A DNA stretch of 5,198 nucleotides from Bacillus_I endophytica_A (GTDB lineage: Bacteria; Bacillota; Bacilli; Bacillales; Bacillaceae_H): positions 1 to 5,198 of the forward strand of contig NZ_JALAMS010000056.1 in NCBI RefSeq assembly GCF_026790145.1, given 5' to 3'. The first letter of the stretch is position 1; every line of letters begins with the position of its first letter. The position numbers and the translations under genes were made by a program. The notes below the pieces were generated by a model that was given only the letters and a program-made list of their open reading frames with translations, had not been told where the DNA came from and did no database searches. Shown here piece after piece: positions 4,700 through 5,198 of this stretch.

Positions 4700-4768
4700 C
4701 TATAAATTTCATTGTAACTTAAGATACAATATTTACAGTGAAATAAATTTCTCTTAATACTCAATATC

Positions 4769-4828
4769 TTATCCCTTTTCTTCAAGTATTTTATAAAATT
4801 CAAGTAACCTGCCATTGTAGCTTTGAAA
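4769..4828 (-). pseudogene. Short C-terminal gene remnant next to repeat copy 2
   Basis: On the minus strand, FQSYNGRLLEFYKILEEKG ends at TAA (4771-4769). The composition is typical of an amphipathic C-terminal helix. There is no start or ribosome site; upstream the frame enters the second ~150-bp repeat, where residues no longer look like protein. The short length makes this tentative. Confidence 0.3.
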
Positions 4829-4967
4829 TAAAGATTGATCAAAAACTAACGTTAATAACCTTGATATAAGAGCAAATAGAAAGAGTATGTTTTGAAAAAA
4901 GATTGATCAAAACATGCTCTTATTTAATATGATGGATTAACGTCTTTATAAAAAAGTTTGATCAGTT
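4816..4967 (+). repeat. Dispersed ~150-bp repeat, copy 2 (three TTGATCA motifs)
   Basis: Same orientation as 3896-4045. TGATCA occurs at 4836-4841, 4904-4909 and 4959-4964; steps of 68 and 55 bp compare with 66 and 55 bp in copy 1. The central hairpin pairs AAGAGTATGTTTTGA with TCAAAACATGCTCTT with a single G-T wobble, better than in copy 1, although the primary sequence differs at these positions. The block TAATAACCTT near the left end and TTTATAAAAAAG near the right end are shared. Confidence 0.75.
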
Positions 4968-4981
4968 AATTTTATTTATCC

Positions 4982-5077
4982 CTATTTCATTTTATTAATA
5001 GGCACATCGAAGACTAACAAATAAAAAATAATAATTGGAACACCAATCATATATGCTAATAGAGGTTTTTTATGGTG
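4982..5077 (-). pseudogene. C-terminal remnant of a membrane protein, cut by the IS fragment
   Basis: A minus-strand frame encodes HHKKPLLAYMIGVPIIIFYL then LVFDVPINKMK and stops at TAG (4984-4982). The two histidines and lysines followed by a 19-residue hydrophobic helix and a short polar tail look like the end of a real membrane protein. The frame stays open to 5098, but beyond about 5077 it overlaps transposase sequence, so the true gene probably ended there. There is no start codon. The family is not recognised. Confidence 0.5.
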
Positions 5078-5079
5078 AA

Positions 5080-5198
5080 GTAAGGCAAGCAAGATATCTC
5101 AACAATATCGTGGAGCAAGATCACCGTTTTATAAAGAAGCGAGTTCGTTCTATGCTGGGATTGAAGTCATTTCGTACAGCTACTCATATACTGTGTGG
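5080..5198 (+). pseudogene. IS6-family (IS240/IS26-like) transposase fragment
   Basis: The frame reads VRQARYLNNIVEQDHRFIKK then RVRSMLGLKSFRTATHIL to the window edge. This is the C-terminal catalytic segment of IS6-family DDE transposases; the Glu in NNIVEQDHRFIK is the third acidic catalytic residue. The first two catalytic aspartates and the DNA-binding N-terminus are missing. Sequence just upstream belongs to a minus-strand membrane-protein remnant, and a TAA in frame lies at 5032-5034. The transposase is therefore truncated at its 5' end by about two thirds and cannot work; whether its 3' end is intact lies outside the window. No IS terminal repeat is seen at the junction, so this is a deletion scar rather than a clean insertion end. 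Confidence 0.85.

Noticed and set aside
3776..4967. CRISPR array suggested by the repeated TTGATCA motifs
   Set aside because: The motifs are too short and the spacing too long and uneven; they belong to two copies of one ~150-bp repeat, and no cas gene is present.

Overview
The window is AT-rich, low-GC Firmicutes DNA and most resembles the Bacillus cereus group or a close relative. The clues are strong AAGGAGG-type Shine-Dalgarno sites, GTG and TTG starts, an AbrB-type regulator, an IS6/IS240-like transposase remnant, and short dispersed repeats flanking genes. An AbrB paralogue outside its usual chromosomal setting, an OB-fold plus ParB-like protein, several truncated genes and IS debris together suggest a plasmid or another accessory region. 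This placement is inference; no replication gene is visible.

Layout. Positions 1-238 (minus) hold the start of an exported protein that runs off the left edge. A 544-base non-coding stretch follows, with a 20-bp perfect palindrome and a good sigma-A promoter overlapped by an 11-bp direct repeat. This promoter drives a BASS-family sodium-dependent transporter (CDS 813-1790, plus). Its leader contains a well-placed ribosome site and ATG in the transporter's own frame, but that frame is closed by a TGA after eight codons. Two terminators (1885-1925 and 2000-2031) separate the transporter from a convergent minus-strand gene at 2052-2714. That gene encodes an N-terminal OB-fold/SSB-like domain, a charged linker and a C-terminal ParB/sulfiredoxin-like domain. 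It is divergent from an AbrB-family regulator (2892-3173, plus), and the shared 177-bp spacer carries interlocking inverted repeats.

From 3174 to the right end the region is a mosaic. After the abrB-like gene's terminator comes a ~265-bp imperfect inverted repeat (3257-3521). Its right end is the ribosome-binding site of a 56-residue, two-helix membrane protein (3532-3702). Next is a minus-strand C-terminal gene remnant (3781 to about 3900) with its own terminator. Two diverged ~150-bp direct repeats (3896-4045 and 4816-4967), each with three evenly spaced TTGATCA motifs and a conserved hairpin, flank a 153-residue membrane protein gene (4218-4679). Two more minus-strand C-terminal remnants (4769-4828 and 4982-5077) follow. 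The second ends at a sharp junction with a 5'-truncated IS6-family transposase fragment (about 5080 to the right edge).

Functionally, the best-supported pair is the divergent AbrB-like regulator and the OB/ParB-like DNA-binding protein, which may share control through the spacer repeats. The transporter stands alone as a single-gene unit. The right-hand 2 kb looks like a zone of repeated insertion and gene decay. The most unusual signals are the long inverted repeat and the repeat pair with its embedded hairpin.
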